Origin: Pseudoclavibacter sp. 13-3
Lineage (GTDB): Bacteria > Actinomycetota > Actinomycetes > Actinomycetales > Microbacteriaceae
Reading direction: 5' to 3'
Assembly (NCBI RefSeq): GCF_021168475.1
Contig: NZ_JAJOZT010000002.1
Span: 310,001-374,000 of the forward strand
DNA: 64,000 nucleotides
Position numbers and translations under genes: made by a program. Under the pieces are notes generated by a model, which was not told the DNA's origin, made no database searches, and saw nothing but the letters and a program-made list of their open reading frames with translations. Positions 48,954 through 59,203 of the stretch are shown piece after piece (position 1 is the first letter of the stretch; each line of letters starts with the position of its first letter).

Positions 48954-50276
48954 TCAACCACGCAGTGCGTCGAATGACCATTCGCGCTCGGTGAGCATGC
49001 GTGCGATGGTGAGGCCCACGGCCAGCGACACGATGGTCGCCAGTGCCTGCACCCCGTAGCCGCCGGCCTGCACGATGTCGCCCTGGTTCAGGTACACCAG
49101 CGCACGATAGGCGCTCGACCCGGGCACCATGATGAGCACGGCCGGCACGGTCAGCGTGATGCGCGGGGCGTCCAGACGTGAGGCGATCACGTAGGCCAAC
49201 AGCCCGACCAGCAGCGCAGCCGAGACGGTCGACACCTGAGCCGGCCATCCCATGTCGCCGGTCGTCAGACGAAACACGTTCGCGATCGTGCCGATCCAGG
49301 CGGCGTTCAGCGCGAGTGTGAACGGGGTGTTGAACATCATCGCGAAGCCGGTGACGGCCACGAAGCCGGCCACGAGTCGTGAAGCGATGATGACCCAGAC
49401 GGGCCATGCCGAAGGCGTCGGCGCGGCGGTCGGCTGCAGATCGAACATCATCGCGACCGCCCAGGCGCCGAACGACACCGACATCAGCACCAGTCCGGCG
49501 AAGGTGAGGCGCCCGATGGCCGAGTTCAGGTCGAGGCGAGCCAGATCCAGGGTCGCCGTCACCAGCGGAAAGCCCGGCACGAGCAGCAGCAGCGCCGAGG
49601 TGAAGCCGGCGTCGTGCAACGGGCTCACGTGCCCACTCACCGCCGACAGGATGCCGGTGAACAGCACGTAGCAGAGACTGGCGATCAATCCGCACAGCGA
49701 GTACATCGCGAGCTGGTTGATGCGCAGCTTCACCAGCGTGACGCGCAGCCACTGTGCGATCGACACCGAGAGGGCGACGCCCACGCATTCCTGCCACCCG
49801 CCGTTGTTCAGAAACGCGAAGCCCGAGCAGGCCATGATCGCGGCGATCAGCGTCAGCCATGTGGGGTAGTGACGTGGCCGCTGCTCGATGATGTCGAGAC
49901 GACGGTTCAGCTCTTCGGGCAGCATGCCTTGAGGCATGTGGTGCGAGAGCCGCTCCAGCTCGACGATGCGATCGGCGTCGACCCCGCCGACTCGTGCCTC
50001 GGCCACCCGCGTGCGAAAGATGGCACCGCGAAAGAACGTGCAGACGATCTCGGTGGCGGTGATCTGCGTGTGCAGCGAGGTCAAGCCCAGCGCACGGGCT
50101 GCGCGTGACATCGCCTGCTTCACGCGGAACGAGCTCGAGCTCGCCTGCAGCATCATCTTGCCCAGCCGCATGATGGCGTTCGACTTCTCGATCAGGTGAA
50201 TCGGCTCGAGCAGGATCTCGCCCGTCGGAGTCGGGTCTGCGGGGTGCGAGGCGGGGGAGGGAGAAGACGAGCTCAT
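48954..50276 (-). CDS. ThrE-family threonine/serine exporter
   Basis: 440 aa. Both halves of the family are fused as in Corynebacterium ThrE: an N-terminal cytoplasmic/periplasmic-like domain with five helices (DUF1212, about 25-270, including VPGFPLVTATLDLARLDL) and a C-terminal five-helix DUF3815 domain (VPAVLIMVPGSSAYRAL). Proposed to export threonine and serine by proton motive force. ATG 50276 lies 7 nt after CACAAT, which may be its -10. Monocistronic. Confidence 0.9.
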   Translation of the reverse strand: MSSSSPSPASHPADPTPTGEILLEPIHLIEKSNAIMRLGKMMLQASSSSFRVKQAMSRAARALGLTSLHTQITATEIVCTFFRGAIFRTRVAEARVGGVDADRIVELERLSHHMPQGMLPEELNRRLDIIEQRPRHYPTWLTLIAAIMACSGFAFLNNGGWQECVGVALSVSIAQWLRVTLVKLRINQLAMYSLCGLIASLCYVLFTGILSAVSGHVSPLHDAGFTSALLLLVPGFPLVTATLDLARLDLNSAIGRLTFAGLVLMSVSFGAWAVAMMFDLQPTAAPTPSAWPVWVIIASRLVAGFVAVTGFAMMFNTPFTLALNAAWIGTIANVFRLTTGDMGWPAQVSTVSAALLVGLLAYVIASRLDAPRITLTVPAVLIMVPGSSAYRALVYLNQGDIVQAGGYGVQALATIVSLAVGLTIARMLTEREWSFDALRG

Positions 50277-50283
50277 GCCTTCT

Positions 50284-50289
50284 ATTGTG
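50284..50289 (-). promoter_or_regulatory. Possible -10 box CACAAT for the ThrE-like gene
   Basis: Minus-strand CACAAT, 7 nt, ATG 50276; relaxed form of the leaderless pattern. Confidence 0.4.
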
Positions 50290-50445
50290 CCGCGTTCGCA
50301 GGTGGACTGTCTTCGACGCGTCCCAGCGCCTGAGACTGTGCTGCGCCCGGCGGATCGCTGGCTGACGACTCATCTGCGGCGAGTGCCAGCGACAGGGGAG
50401 GGCAGACCCCATCGATCGCAGCCGCAGCCTGACGGGGCAGTACAG

Positions 50446-51063
50446 CTAGCTCTGGTCGCCGCCCTGCCCGTTCTGCTGCTGGCCGGGGCCGCCCTGCCCT
50501 GGCGCGCCCTGCTCTCCGCCCATCGGCATGGTCGCGGCGTCATCGCCTTCGGTGATCGACTGGGCCGTGATCGAGCCGTTCGACTCGTCGCCCTGGACGC
50601 GGATCGAGTCGCCGACGGCCAGATCTGAGACGGAGCCCTGCTGCGTGGTGGTCACCGAGGTGTTCGACCCGGTGCTGATCGTGACTGTTTCGCCCGACTG
50701 GGTCTTGATCGTGATGGTGCCATCTGACACGCCGGTGATCGTGCCGCTGGTCATGCCGGTCGGCATGCTGCCTGAGGCCGTATCGCCCTCTGAATCGCTC
50801 ATCGGCCCGCCCTGACCGCCTGTGCCTCCAGGCCCCTGCTGGATGGAACCGGCGGAGGTGGAAGCTCCTTGAGCGACCACGGTGCCACCGAGGAATCCGA
50901 GCCCGACCAGGATCGCCGCGGTCAGCCCGCCGGTGAGCCATTTTCCGATCTTCGACTTGGAACCGGGAGTCGTGGCCGTGGTATCGGGTGCAGCAGGAGG
51001 GGTCGAGCGCGGTTCAGCGCCGCCTTCGCCACTGATCTGTTCATTCGTTGTCGGGCTGGTCAT
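50446..51063 (-). CDS. Membrane-anchored protein with DUF5666-like OB domain
   Basis: 205 aa. A Pro/Thr/Ser-rich cytoplasmic start, one hydrophobic helix at about 44-64, then an exported Gly-rich linker and a small beta domain (SGTITGVSDGTITIKTQSG, DLAVGDSIRVQGD) resembling DUF5666/OB folds. It ends in a Gly/Gln-rich tail. GGAG is 6 nt before ATG 51063. It is the last gene of the adaptor-ATPase-permease set, 133 bp downstream; its tail composition resembles that of the adaptor, so it may interact with the exporter. Function unknown. Confidence 0.7.
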   Translation of the reverse strand: MTSPTTNEQISGEGGAEPRSTPPAAPDTTATTPGSKSKIGKWLTGGLTAAILVGLGFLGGTVVAQGASTSAGSIQQGPGGTGGQGGPMSDSEGDTASGSMPTGMTSGTITGVSDGTITIKTQSGETVTISTGSNTSVTTTQQGSVSDLAVGDSIRVQGDESNGSITAQSITEGDDAATMPMGGEQGAPGQGGPGQQQNGQGGDQS

Positions 51064-51196
51064 GACTGCTCCTTCATCTCAAGTCTCGTCGGCTGGTGGC
51101 CGACGAGTGTCGCTGTGCGGGTGATCCCCAGTGTCGTGAAAGACCCTGTCTGGGGGGTCTTCGACTGCTGTGTCGCTGCTGTCTCTCTCTTGTGGT

Positions 51197-52434
51197 TTAG
51201 TCTGCTCGCAGGGCCTGGATCGGGCGCAGTGAGGCTGCCCGCCCTGCCGGATAGGCACCGAAGAAGACCCCGATGGCGACCGAGACACCCAGCGCCAGCG
51301 GAATCGACCAGCCGAGGATCACGGGTTCGGTGCCGTTGATCTCGAAGGTGGAGCCGATACAGGCGATGCCCACGCCCACGATGCCGCCGGCGAGCGTCAG
51401 CAGGGCTGCTTCGACGAGAAACTGCGAGAGGATGACCCCCCTGGTCGCACCGAGGGCCTTGCGGATGCCGATCTCGCGGGTTCTCTCAGTCACAGAGACC
51501 AGCATCACGTTGGTGACTCCGATGCCCCCGACGAGCAGGCTGATTGCGGCCACGGCACCGAGCAGGGTGGTGAAGCTCTGAGCGCTCGCGGCCTGCGTCT
51601 CGAGCAGAGAGCTCTGGTTCACGATCTGATAGGTCGCTGTCGACGATGAGGTGCCCGACCGAGCCGATCCGCTCGTCTGCGCTGACGAGGTCTCGGCCGT
51701 TGAAGCCGTCGACGGCATCAGCTGATCGAGCAGAACGGTGAGCTCGCCCTCGGCGGCTGACACGGAATCCGCGTTCGTCGCCGTGACTGTCAGCGTGCTG
51801 ATGTCGTCGAAGCCGGTGAACGATCGCTGTATGCGCTTCAACGGGGCGATGACCACGCTGTCGGCGTCGCTCGCCGTGCTCGACGACTGGCTCTTCAGAA
51901 TGCCCTTGACCGTGTACGAGGTGCCGTCGATCTGCAGGGTCGAGCCGAGGGCTGACCGAACCGACCCGAACAGGTCGGTCGCCGTGGTCTGGCCGATCAC
52001 CACCACCTTCGCGGCGAGATCGGCTTCTGCCTCGGTGAACGCCGAACCGCTTGCGACGGTCGAGGTGCCGATCGAGAAGTAGTCGGGCGTGGTGCCGACC
52101 ACTGAGACGGAATCACTGCTGTTTCCTGCGGCTGAGACGGTCTGCGAGGTGCTGACCTGCGGCACGACCTTGTCGATGTGCCCGAGCTTCGCGGCAGCCA
52201 CCCGGTCGGCGACGTCGGTGGTCAGAGACGAGCCCTGCCCCGAGGGGCGTACCGTGAGCGTCGTGGTGCCGAGCCCGTCGATGGCACTCTGGATCTTCGC
52301 TGCGGAGCCGTTGCCGACGGCCAGCAGCAGAATGACGCTGGCGACGCCGATTAGCACGCCGAGCATGGTCAGCAGCGAACGCAGCGGGTTGGCGGCGATT
52401 CCGTGCCAGGCAGAACGCAGCACCTCTGCGGGGT

Positions 52435-52438
<4 letters not shown>
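51197..52438 (-). CDS. MacB/FtsX-type ABC exporter permease
   Basis: 413 aa. One N-terminal helix ([26 protein letters not shown]), a large extracytoplasmic MacB_PCD domain (about 45-280) with Ser/Thr-rich stretch [20 protein letters not shown], then three C-terminal helices with the FtsX coupling segment [19 protein letters not shown]. Such permeases do not transport through a channel but transmit ATP hydrolysis to an outside domain. The start overlaps the ATPase stop by 4 bp (ATGA). Substrate unknown. Confidence 0.92.
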
Positions 52439-53173
<735 letters not shown>

Positions 53174-53190
<17 letters not shown>

Positions 53191-54568
53191 CGCCTGCAGG
53201 CATCTGGCCGCCGGGGCCGCCGCCTGAGCCGCCGGTCATGCCGGCCGAGCCGCCGCCGGGACCGCCTGCCGGCATCCCGCCCTGTGAGTCGCCCGATGAC
53301 GACGAACCGGATGACGACGAACTGCTGGAGGTGTCGTTCGAGACCGACCCGATGACGATGGTCTGACCCGCGGTGAGGCCATCGGTGACGACCGTGCCCT
53401 GATCACCGGCAAGGCCCGTCGTGACGGTCACCGAGCTGGTCGAGGTGCCGTCGGCGCCGACCACCTGGACCGTCGATGCGCCGGATGCATCGGTGCTGAT
53501 CGCCGCACTGGGAACGTAGAGAGCATCGTCGGCCGACGTCGCTGTGGTGATTGTCACATTCGCACTGCTGCCGATGCGTGCGTTCTCAGGCACGGAGTCG
53601 AGCTTGATGATCGCGGCGAACGTGACCACGGAGTTGCTCGTGGTGCCAGTGGGCGAGATGTTCAGCACCGTGGCGTCGACGGTCTTGTCATCGAGGGCCG
53701 GCAGTGTCACGCTGGCGGCCTGACCGACCTGCACGCTGGCGATGTCAGCCTCAGGGATCGCTGCTGAGACGGTGTAGGCAGAGGTGTCGGCGATGGTCGC
53801 CACAGAGGATCCGCTGCTCGACGACGAGCTGCTGGTCGTGGCTGCCGTGGTGCCGCCTGATGCTGATGAAGCGCCCGATGAGCCGGATGACCCTGAGCCT
53901 CCCGAGGATCCGGACCCGCTTGACGATGAGCTGCTCGACGACCCTGAGGACGACCCCGACGACGAGCCGACGGCTGAGTCGACTGAGACGATCAGGCCGG
54001 CGATCGGCGCGGTCAGCGTCGCGGCTGCCCGGTTCTCACGCGCTGTGGTCAGCGCACGGGTGGCCTCGGTGACCGTGGTCTGCGCCTGCTCGACGCTGCT
54101 CTGCGCCGAGTTGACCGACTGCGTGCTCACCGAAGTCGTCGATTCACCGCTGCGAGAGTCGGTCGTGGTCGTGCCCGCCTTCGCCTCTGCCAATGTCGTC
54201 TGGGCTCGGGTCAACGAGTTCTTCGCATTCGTGAGGGTGGTCTGCGCATCGCTGACGGCGGTGTCGAGGTCGGTCGTCTCGAGTGTGGCGATGGTCTGCC
54301 CCTTCTCGACCGTCTGACCGACGCTCACGTCGATGGAGGCGATGGTTCCGCTGGTGCTGAAGGCGGCGGTCGTCTCGCTCAGGGCGGCGAGGTTGCCCGA
54401 GGCGGTGATGCCGGTGGTGACCTTGCCCTGCTGCACGGTGGAGGTGAGCTGGGTGGCGTCGGCGTTCGTCGCGGAGGCAGGATGCATGACGATCCAGGCG
54501 GTGACCGCGATGGCAGCGATGCCGGCGACCAGGCCCCCGTTGATGAGCAGTGGTTTCGAGATTCGCAT
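53174..54568 (-). CDS. HlyD/MacA-type membrane-fusion adaptor
   Basis: 464 aa. An N-terminal signal anchor (PLLINGGLVAGIAAIAVTAWIV), a biotinyl-lipoyl-like half (GTIASIDVSVGQTVEKGQTIATLE), a coiled-coil hairpin (about 90-175) and a barrel domain. A Ser/Gly-only stretch of about 45 residues (GSSSGSSSGSSSSSSSSG and on) interrupts the second lipoyl half after ISVDSAVGS, and the C-terminus is Gly/Met/Ser-rich. The ATG at 54568 lies 7 nt after CAGAGT; the open frame begins at 54592. In Gram-positives such adaptors partner MacB-like pumps for lipids, peptides or antibiotics. Confidence 0.9.
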
Positions 54569-54575
54569 GAGCACA

Positions 54576-54581
54576 ACTCTG
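54576..54581 (-). promoter_or_regulatory. Possible -10 box CAGAGT for the exporter operon
   Basis: Minus-strand CAGAGT, 7 nt, ATG 54568; relaxed form of the leaderless pattern. Confidence 0.4.
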
Positions 54582-54746
54582 CGGTGAGCCACTGGCAGAA
54601 GGCTTGCAGACGTCTATCAGCAGCCTGTGGACAACCCGCGGCGCGGGGAACGACGGCGAGCAACTTCACAGCCGGAGATCAGGCGACGGCCAGATGAATC
54701 GGCGACACTGCGAAATGGCCACCATTGTCACGATCGGGAGGAACCC

Positions 54747-55649
54747 ATGCAGACCCAAGAGTTCGCTCGCGCCTACCAGGCGCCATACCGTGTGCCGCAG
54801 CGGCGCGGCAGCGAGATCGACACGATCATGCTGCCGGCACGGACATTCTCGGGGGCGTGGGGCGAAGTGCTGTGCGAAGCCCTCGCCGGGCAGCGGGAGG
54901 GCGTGCTGAGCAGACGTGTCAAGACGCTGCAGACCGCCTACCAAGGATGGTTCGAGACCGTGGGCGACGTGCTCATGCGGCAGCTGAGCCACACGCTCGA
55001 AGCGTCTGACGCCGAGGTGATGACGGCGCTCGCAGAGATGGCCTTTCACCGTATGAACACGCATCTCGGCACCGCCTGGCTGCGTCTTGCGAAGAGCGCT
55101 GAGCACCGCGGGGCACGTCAGCGCGTCGCCGAGACCGCGTTCGATGCGGCGGCAGGCGCCAGGCTCGCCATTCGCGACGACATCGACCGGCTGAGCGGCA
55201 CCCGTCGCGGTATCGAGGCCTCGGGCGAGTTCGCGGTCGACGACGTCGCAGAGCTTGACGACTGGTACTCCGTGCTGGTCACGCAGATGTGCGCCTTCGA
55301 CGCGCTGCTCGAGGCGGCACAGATCGACCCGGATGTCATCGTGCTGCCCGCCCCGGTGCAGTTCAGCACCCAGGGAGCGGCGAGCTGCGACGTGGTGCTC
55401 GTGAACCCGGCCACCGATCGGGCGATCGGCATCCGTGTGCCCCGCCGCACGGGCTGGCGGACGGCCCAGCGCGGCCGCCCAGAGAGTCACGGCCCGGCCG
55501 ACGCGCACCACCACGCCGGGGATGCGTCGCCACGCGGTGCCGAAGACGGGACCGACCATGGCCGCGTGCTTGAGATGGGCACACTGCGCCCCTCGCAAAT
55601 CGTGCCCATCGCCCTGCACCAGCTGCGCCCGGTTCAGGCCTCGGTCTGA
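54747..55649 (+). CDS. Hypothetical protein, mostly helical
   Basis: 300 aa, soluble, no signal or membrane segment. Residues about 30-200 are helix-rich with heptad-like Leu/Ala spacing (VLSRRVKTLQTAYQGWFETVGDVLMRQ; EVMTALAEMAFHRMNTHLGTAW). A hydrophobic segment PDVIVLPAPVQFST follows, then a His/Asp/Arg-rich low-complexity stretch (ESHGPADAHHHAGD) and a short conserved-looking end, LRPSQIVPIALHQLRPVQ. The ATG at 54747 is preceded by an excellent GGGAGGAA. No family recognised. Divergent from the exporter operon; tail-to-tail with the CYTH-CHAD gene. Confidence 0.7.
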   Translation: MQTQEFARAYQAPYRVPQRRGSEIDTIMLPARTFSGAWGEVLCEALAGQREGVLSRRVKTLQTAYQGWFETVGDVLMRQLSHTLEASDAEVMTALAEMAFHRMNTHLGTAWLRLAKSAEHRGARQRVAETAFDAAAGARLAIRDDIDRLSGTRRGIEASGEFAVDDVAELDDWYSVLVTQMCAFDALLEAAQIDPDVIVLPAPVQFSTQGAASCDVVLVNPATDRAIGIRVPRRTGWRTAQRGRPESHGPADAHHHAGDASPRGAEDGTDHGRVLEMGTLRPSQIVPIALHQLRPVQASV

Positions 55650-55689
55650 ACATGTCGGCGCCGGTGCGACTGGAGCGCACCGCCGAGCG

Positions 55690-57294
55690 TCAGAAGTCGA
55701 GCACGACCTTCGCCGCGGCGAGCAGCTCGTCTCGAGTCTCGCCGTAGCGGCCGAGCGCCTCGGCACCGCGCTCGCGGGCATGCAGGGCGAGCAGGTAATA
55801 CGGGAGCGCCGCCCGCTGCGTGCTGCGCGCCCGCTCGTCGTCGGCTGCCACATGCAGCACGTGGTCGGCGAAGAGCGAGTCGTCACGGTGGTCGCCGAGT
55901 AGATCTTGCAGCCGCTTCGCCGCCTTCGCCAGACGCTTCGCATCCGCGCGTTCGAGCACCTGCAGCGGAGTGTCGGAGAGCCCGAGCGACACCGCCTCGG
56001 TGGCGTATCGGATGCGGCGGCCGTCTTTGCGAACCTCGTGCAGGGCGTGTTCGAACCTCAAACGTGCGCGCGCCCCGGCCCCCGGGGTGTGCAGCTGCTC
56101 CCAGATCTCGACCAGCCGATGGTCGTCGACGACGAGCGAGGCGACCGCCTCGGCGAGCTGCGCACGCAGCGCAGGCACGGCATCCGCCTGCCCCTCGGGC
56201 GAGGCCGCCTCAGGCGCGGTCAGACGGTGCAGCTGATCGGCGATGTCGCTGCGACGCCGGTCGGTGAGATCAGCGGTGAGCTGCGCGTGCGCTGCGGCGT
56301 AGACCCGCCAGGCCGGCTCGGACAGCCGGCCGACCAGACGCTTCGCCGCGGGTACACCCTGCAGCTGCAGCACCTGCCGCTCGGCGTCGCGCGCACGCAC
56401 CTCGGCATCGCGGGCGGCACCGAGATCGTCGCCGAGTCGTTTGAGGCGCCGACGGGCGGCCCGCACGACCGACGGGTCGACGAAGACGCCGTAGACGTCG
56501 AGCAGACTGCGCAGCCGGCGGATGACGATGCGGGCCTGGTGCACGCCGTCTGGCCGGTCGGCGATCGCATCGTCGAGACGGGCGTCGAGGTCGGCGGCCA
56601 GCCCCTGCGCGATGTGCGCGACCGCCTGTGCCGCCGTCGCATGCGCGCCCCGGTCGAGGCCGAGCGCACGCTGCAGCTTCGCCACCGCCGATGACGGCCG
56701 GGCGCCGGCGGCGATCAGATGCTCCGAGACGACTCGCAGCAGCAGCGCGCCGGGGCTGTCGGGTGCGTCGTCGAGACGCTCGGCCAGCTCGGCCTCCCAC
56801 TCATGCCACTGTCGCACGGTGCCGTCGCGCAGATCTGTGGTGCGCACCTCGTCGTCGGCGATCTCGGCGAGCGGTCGCTGCTCGGCGTCGCTCAGCTCGG
56901 TGGCGGTGCGCGTGGTCTGGATGCGCGCCACCGGAGCCAGCTCGTCAGGCTTGGCCCAGACCTCGACCAGACGCAGCGCGCCGGCCGGAATCTCGTCGGG
57001 GGCGGCGGGGTCGATCGGCCAGTGCCGCTCGATGCGCCCGTGCTCGCCGGTCGTCTTCACATGCCAGCCCGCGTCGTGGCCGCCGGTGCGGCGGCGCAAC
57101 GCCACCTTCGCGTGGATCAGCGTGAGCGCTGGGGTGTCGTAGTAGACGGCATCGAGATGAGCGGGCTCAGGCGCGACCGCATGCGCGACGACGTCGATCG
57201 TGGTGAGGTCAGGCAGGGCGGCGGCCCCGGGAACGTCGAACTTGCGCTCGATCTCGACGTGGCGCTCGCCAGCAGAAGCGGAGGATGCGGTCAT
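55690..57294 (-). CDS. CYTH-CHAD domain protein
   Basis: 534 aa. The N-terminal CYTH (triphosphate tunnel) domain carries the ExExK signature as EIERKF at 14-19 and further acidic/basic strand residues; this fold binds triphosphate or polyphosphate with divalent metals. The C-terminal CHAD helical bundle (about 235-530) has repeated conserved His/Arg such as VHQARIVIRRLRSLLDVY and HEVRKDGRRIRYATEA, which bind polyphosphate. CHAD proteins localise to polyphosphate granules in studied bacteria. ATG 57294 follows -10 TAGGCT by 6 nt. Divergent from the ATP-grasp operon. Confidence 0.93.
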   Translation of the reverse strand: MTASSASAGERHVEIERKFDVPGAAALPDLTTIDVVAHAVAPEPAHLDAVYYDTPALTLIHAKVALRRRTGGHDAGWHVKTTGEHGRIERHWPIDPAAPDEIPAGALRLVEVWAKPDELAPVARIQTTRTATELSDAEQRPLAEIADDEVRTTDLRDGTVRQWHEWEAELAERLDDAPDSPGALLLRVVSEHLIAAGARPSSAVAKLQRALGLDRGAHATAAQAVAHIAQGLAADLDARLDDAIADRPDGVHQARIVIRRLRSLLDVYGVFVDPSVVRAARRRLKRLGDDLGAARDAEVRARDAERQVLQLQGVPAAKRLVGRLSEPAWRVYAAAHAQLTADLTDRRRSDIADQLHRLTAPEAASPEGQADAVPALRAQLAEAVASLVVDDHRLVEIWEQLHTPGAGARARLRFEHALHEVRKDGRRIRYATEAVSLGLSDTPLQVLERADAKRLAKAAKRLQDLLGDHRDDSLFADHVLHVAADDERARSTQRAALPYYLLALHARERGAEALGRYGETRDELLAAAKVVLDF

Positions 57295-57300
57295 GTCACA

Positions 57301-57306
57301 AGCCTA
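57301..57306 (-). promoter_or_regulatory. -10 box TAGGCT for the CYTH-CHAD gene
   Basis: Minus-strand TAGGCT, 6 nt (tgtgac), ATG 57294: leaderless arrangement. Confidence 0.6.
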
Positions 57307-57493
57307 GCGGCGGCAGGTGAATCGAGACTGAACGCGACCATTCTCGACCCGCGGTCTCGATGCGGAGCGCCTGAGGCCCGCCAGCGCTGTAACATTCCCG
57401 ACACCTTGGGCTGAGAGACTGCTCAGTGTTCGCAGATCCGACGACATCCGATTCTCTCGTCCGGGCCGTTCGGCTCTGCAGGAGGGGAAGCAC

Positions 57494-59203
57494 ATGAACG
57501 ATCTGTTCTCGGGGTATCACGCCGCTGCGGCGCGACACTCGTTCGGATCTGACGCCTGGGATGAGATGTTCTCGGTGCTGCCGGGCACGCCGGGCGGCCG
57601 CGCACAGGTGCGCGAGGGCTATGACCGCGTGCTCAGCGTGCTCGAGGGCATGCCGCGCCGCGAACTGAGCGCACGCATCGACGCCCTCGCGAACTCTTAT
57701 CTCACACAGGGCGTCACGTTCGACTTCGCAGGAGAGGAGCGGCCCTTTCCGATCGACCCGATCCCGCGAATCATCGAAGACCTCGAGTGGCAGCACATCG
57801 AGGCCGGCATCGCGCAGCGAGTGCGTGCGCTCGAAGCCCTCCTCGACGACGTCTACGGGCCGCAGAACGCGATTCGAGATCGAGTCATCCCATCGCACAT
57901 CGTGGCGTCGTCGAAGCACTTCCACCGTCAGGCTGCCGGCATCAGACCGGCCAACGGGGTGCGCATCCAGGTCGCCGGCATCGATCTGATCCGTGATGCC
58001 GGGGGCGTGCTGCGCGTTCTCGAAGACAACGTGCGCGTGCCCAGCGGAGTCAGCTACGTGATGTCGAATCGCAGCGTGATGGCGCAGTCGCTGCCCGAGC
58101 TCTTCGGCACGCAGACGGTGCGACCGGTCACGGAGTACCCGTCTCGCCTGCTCGCAGCGCTTCAGTCCGCTGCGCCCGCCGACGTCGACGATCCCACCGT
58201 GGTCGTCCTGACCCCGGGCATGCACAACTCGGCCTACTACGAGCACACGCTGCTGGCCCGGCGCATGGGCGTCGAGCTGGTCGAGGGCCGCGACCTCTTC
58301 TGCACCGGCGGCCGTGTCTACATGCGCACCACCGGCGGCCCGGAACGCGTCGACGTGATCTACCGGCGCACGGACGACGAGTTCATCGACCCGTTGAACT
58401 TTCGCGCCGACTCGCTGCTCGGCTCGCCCGGCCTCATGCTGGCGGCTCGTCTCGGACACGTCACGATCGCGAACGCGGTCGGCAACGGGGTCGCAGACGA
58501 CAAGCTGATGTACACCTACGTTCCCGATCTGATCCGGTACTACCTGCACGAAGAGCCGGTCATTCCCAACGTGCCGACCTGGCGCCTCGAAGACCCGGCG
58601 CAGCTCGAAGAGGTGCTCGACCGACTCGACGAGCTCGTGGTGAAGCCGGTCGACGGCTCGGGAGGCAAGGGCATCGTGCTCGGCCCGCAGGCGAGCCGTG
58701 AAGAGCTCGACCAGCTGCGTCGGCGTCTGAAGAGAGACCCCCGCGGGTGGATCGCGCAGCCGGTGGTGATGCTGTCGACGATTCCCAGCGTGGTCGAAGA
58801 GGGCATCCGTCCCCGTCACGTCGACCTCCGCCCGTTCGCCGTGAACGACGGTGAGGATGTCTGGGTGCTGCCCGGCGGGCTGACCCGCGTGGCGCTGCCA
58901 GAGGGGCAGCTGGTGGTGAACTCCTCGCAGGGCGGCGGATCGAAGGACACCTGGGTGCTCGGCTCGCCCACTCGATCGTCGCTGGCCGACGAACTCGTGC
59001 ACGACGACCAGATCGACACCCCGGCCAACGATCTGCTGACGCTCGGCGGCTCGGTCGCATCCGGCGGCACCGGCAGTCTGATCGGCCCGGAACAGGGGCC
59101 CCGCAACGCCCCGGACCTGCGCCGCCAGCAAGAGCAGGAGCAGCAGCAGAGTCGAGACGCTCGGGAACACGGGGAGGCGCATCATGCTGTCACGAATCGC
59201 TGA
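57494..59203 (+). CDS. Circularly permuted ATP-grasp type 2 protein (DUF404/DUF407)
   Basis: 569 aa. IQVAGIDLIRDAGGVLRVLEDNVRVPSG, VVVLTPGMHNSAYYEHTLLARRMGVELVEGRDL and VVKPVDGSGGKGIVLGP are the family's ATP-grasp motifs, permuted relative to ordinary ATP-grasp enzymes. Predicted to form amide bonds (peptide or amidoligase activity). The C-terminal 40 residues are a Gln/Glu/Arg-rich tail. GCAGGAGGGG precedes ATG 57494. Its end overlaps the alpha-E gene by 20 bp; first gene of a three-gene operon. Confidence 0.93.
   Translation: MNDLFSGYHAAAARHSFGSDAWDEMFSVLPGTPGGRAQVREGYDRVLSVLEGMPRRELSARIDALANSYLTQGVTFDFAGEERPFPIDPIPRIIEDLEWQHIEAGIAQRVRALEALLDDVYGPQNAIRDRVIPSHIVASSKHFHRQAAGIRPANGVRIQVAGIDLIRDAGGVLRVLEDNVRVPSGVSYVMSNRSVMAQSLPELFGTQTVRPVTEYPSRLLAALQSAAPADVDDPTVVVLTPGMHNSAYYEHTLLARRMGVELVEGRDLFCTGGRVYMRTTGGPERVDVIYRRTDDEFIDPLNFRADSLLGSPGLMLAARLGHVTIANAVGNGVADDKLMYTYVPDLIRYYLHEEPVIPNVPTWRLEDPAQLEEVLDRLDELVVKPVDGSGGKGIVLGPQASREELDQLRRRLKRDPRGWIAQPVVMLSTIPSVVEEGIRPRHVDLRPFAVNDGEDVWVLPGGLTRVALPEGQLVVNSSQGGGSKDTWVLGSPTRSSLADELVHDDQIDTPANDLLTLGGSVASGGTGSLIGPEQGPRNAPDLRRQQEQEQQQSRDAREHGEAHHAVTNR

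Noticed and set aside
47396-48961. 521-codon open frame antisense to dnaJ and hspR
   Set aside because: Antisense to two confidently identified genes and without recognisable domains.
57395-57435. TPP-riboswitch-like words (CTTGGGCTGAGA)
   Set aside because: Only the CTGAGA-like part is present; the second conserved thi-box half is not found before the start of the ATP-grasp gene, and the gene is not a thiamine gene.
57296-59185. 629-codon open frame antisense to the ATP-grasp gene
   Set aside because: Opposite the strongly conserved ATP-grasp sequence; its residues are Arg/His/Val-rich with no domain. Long antisense frames are expected at this GC content.
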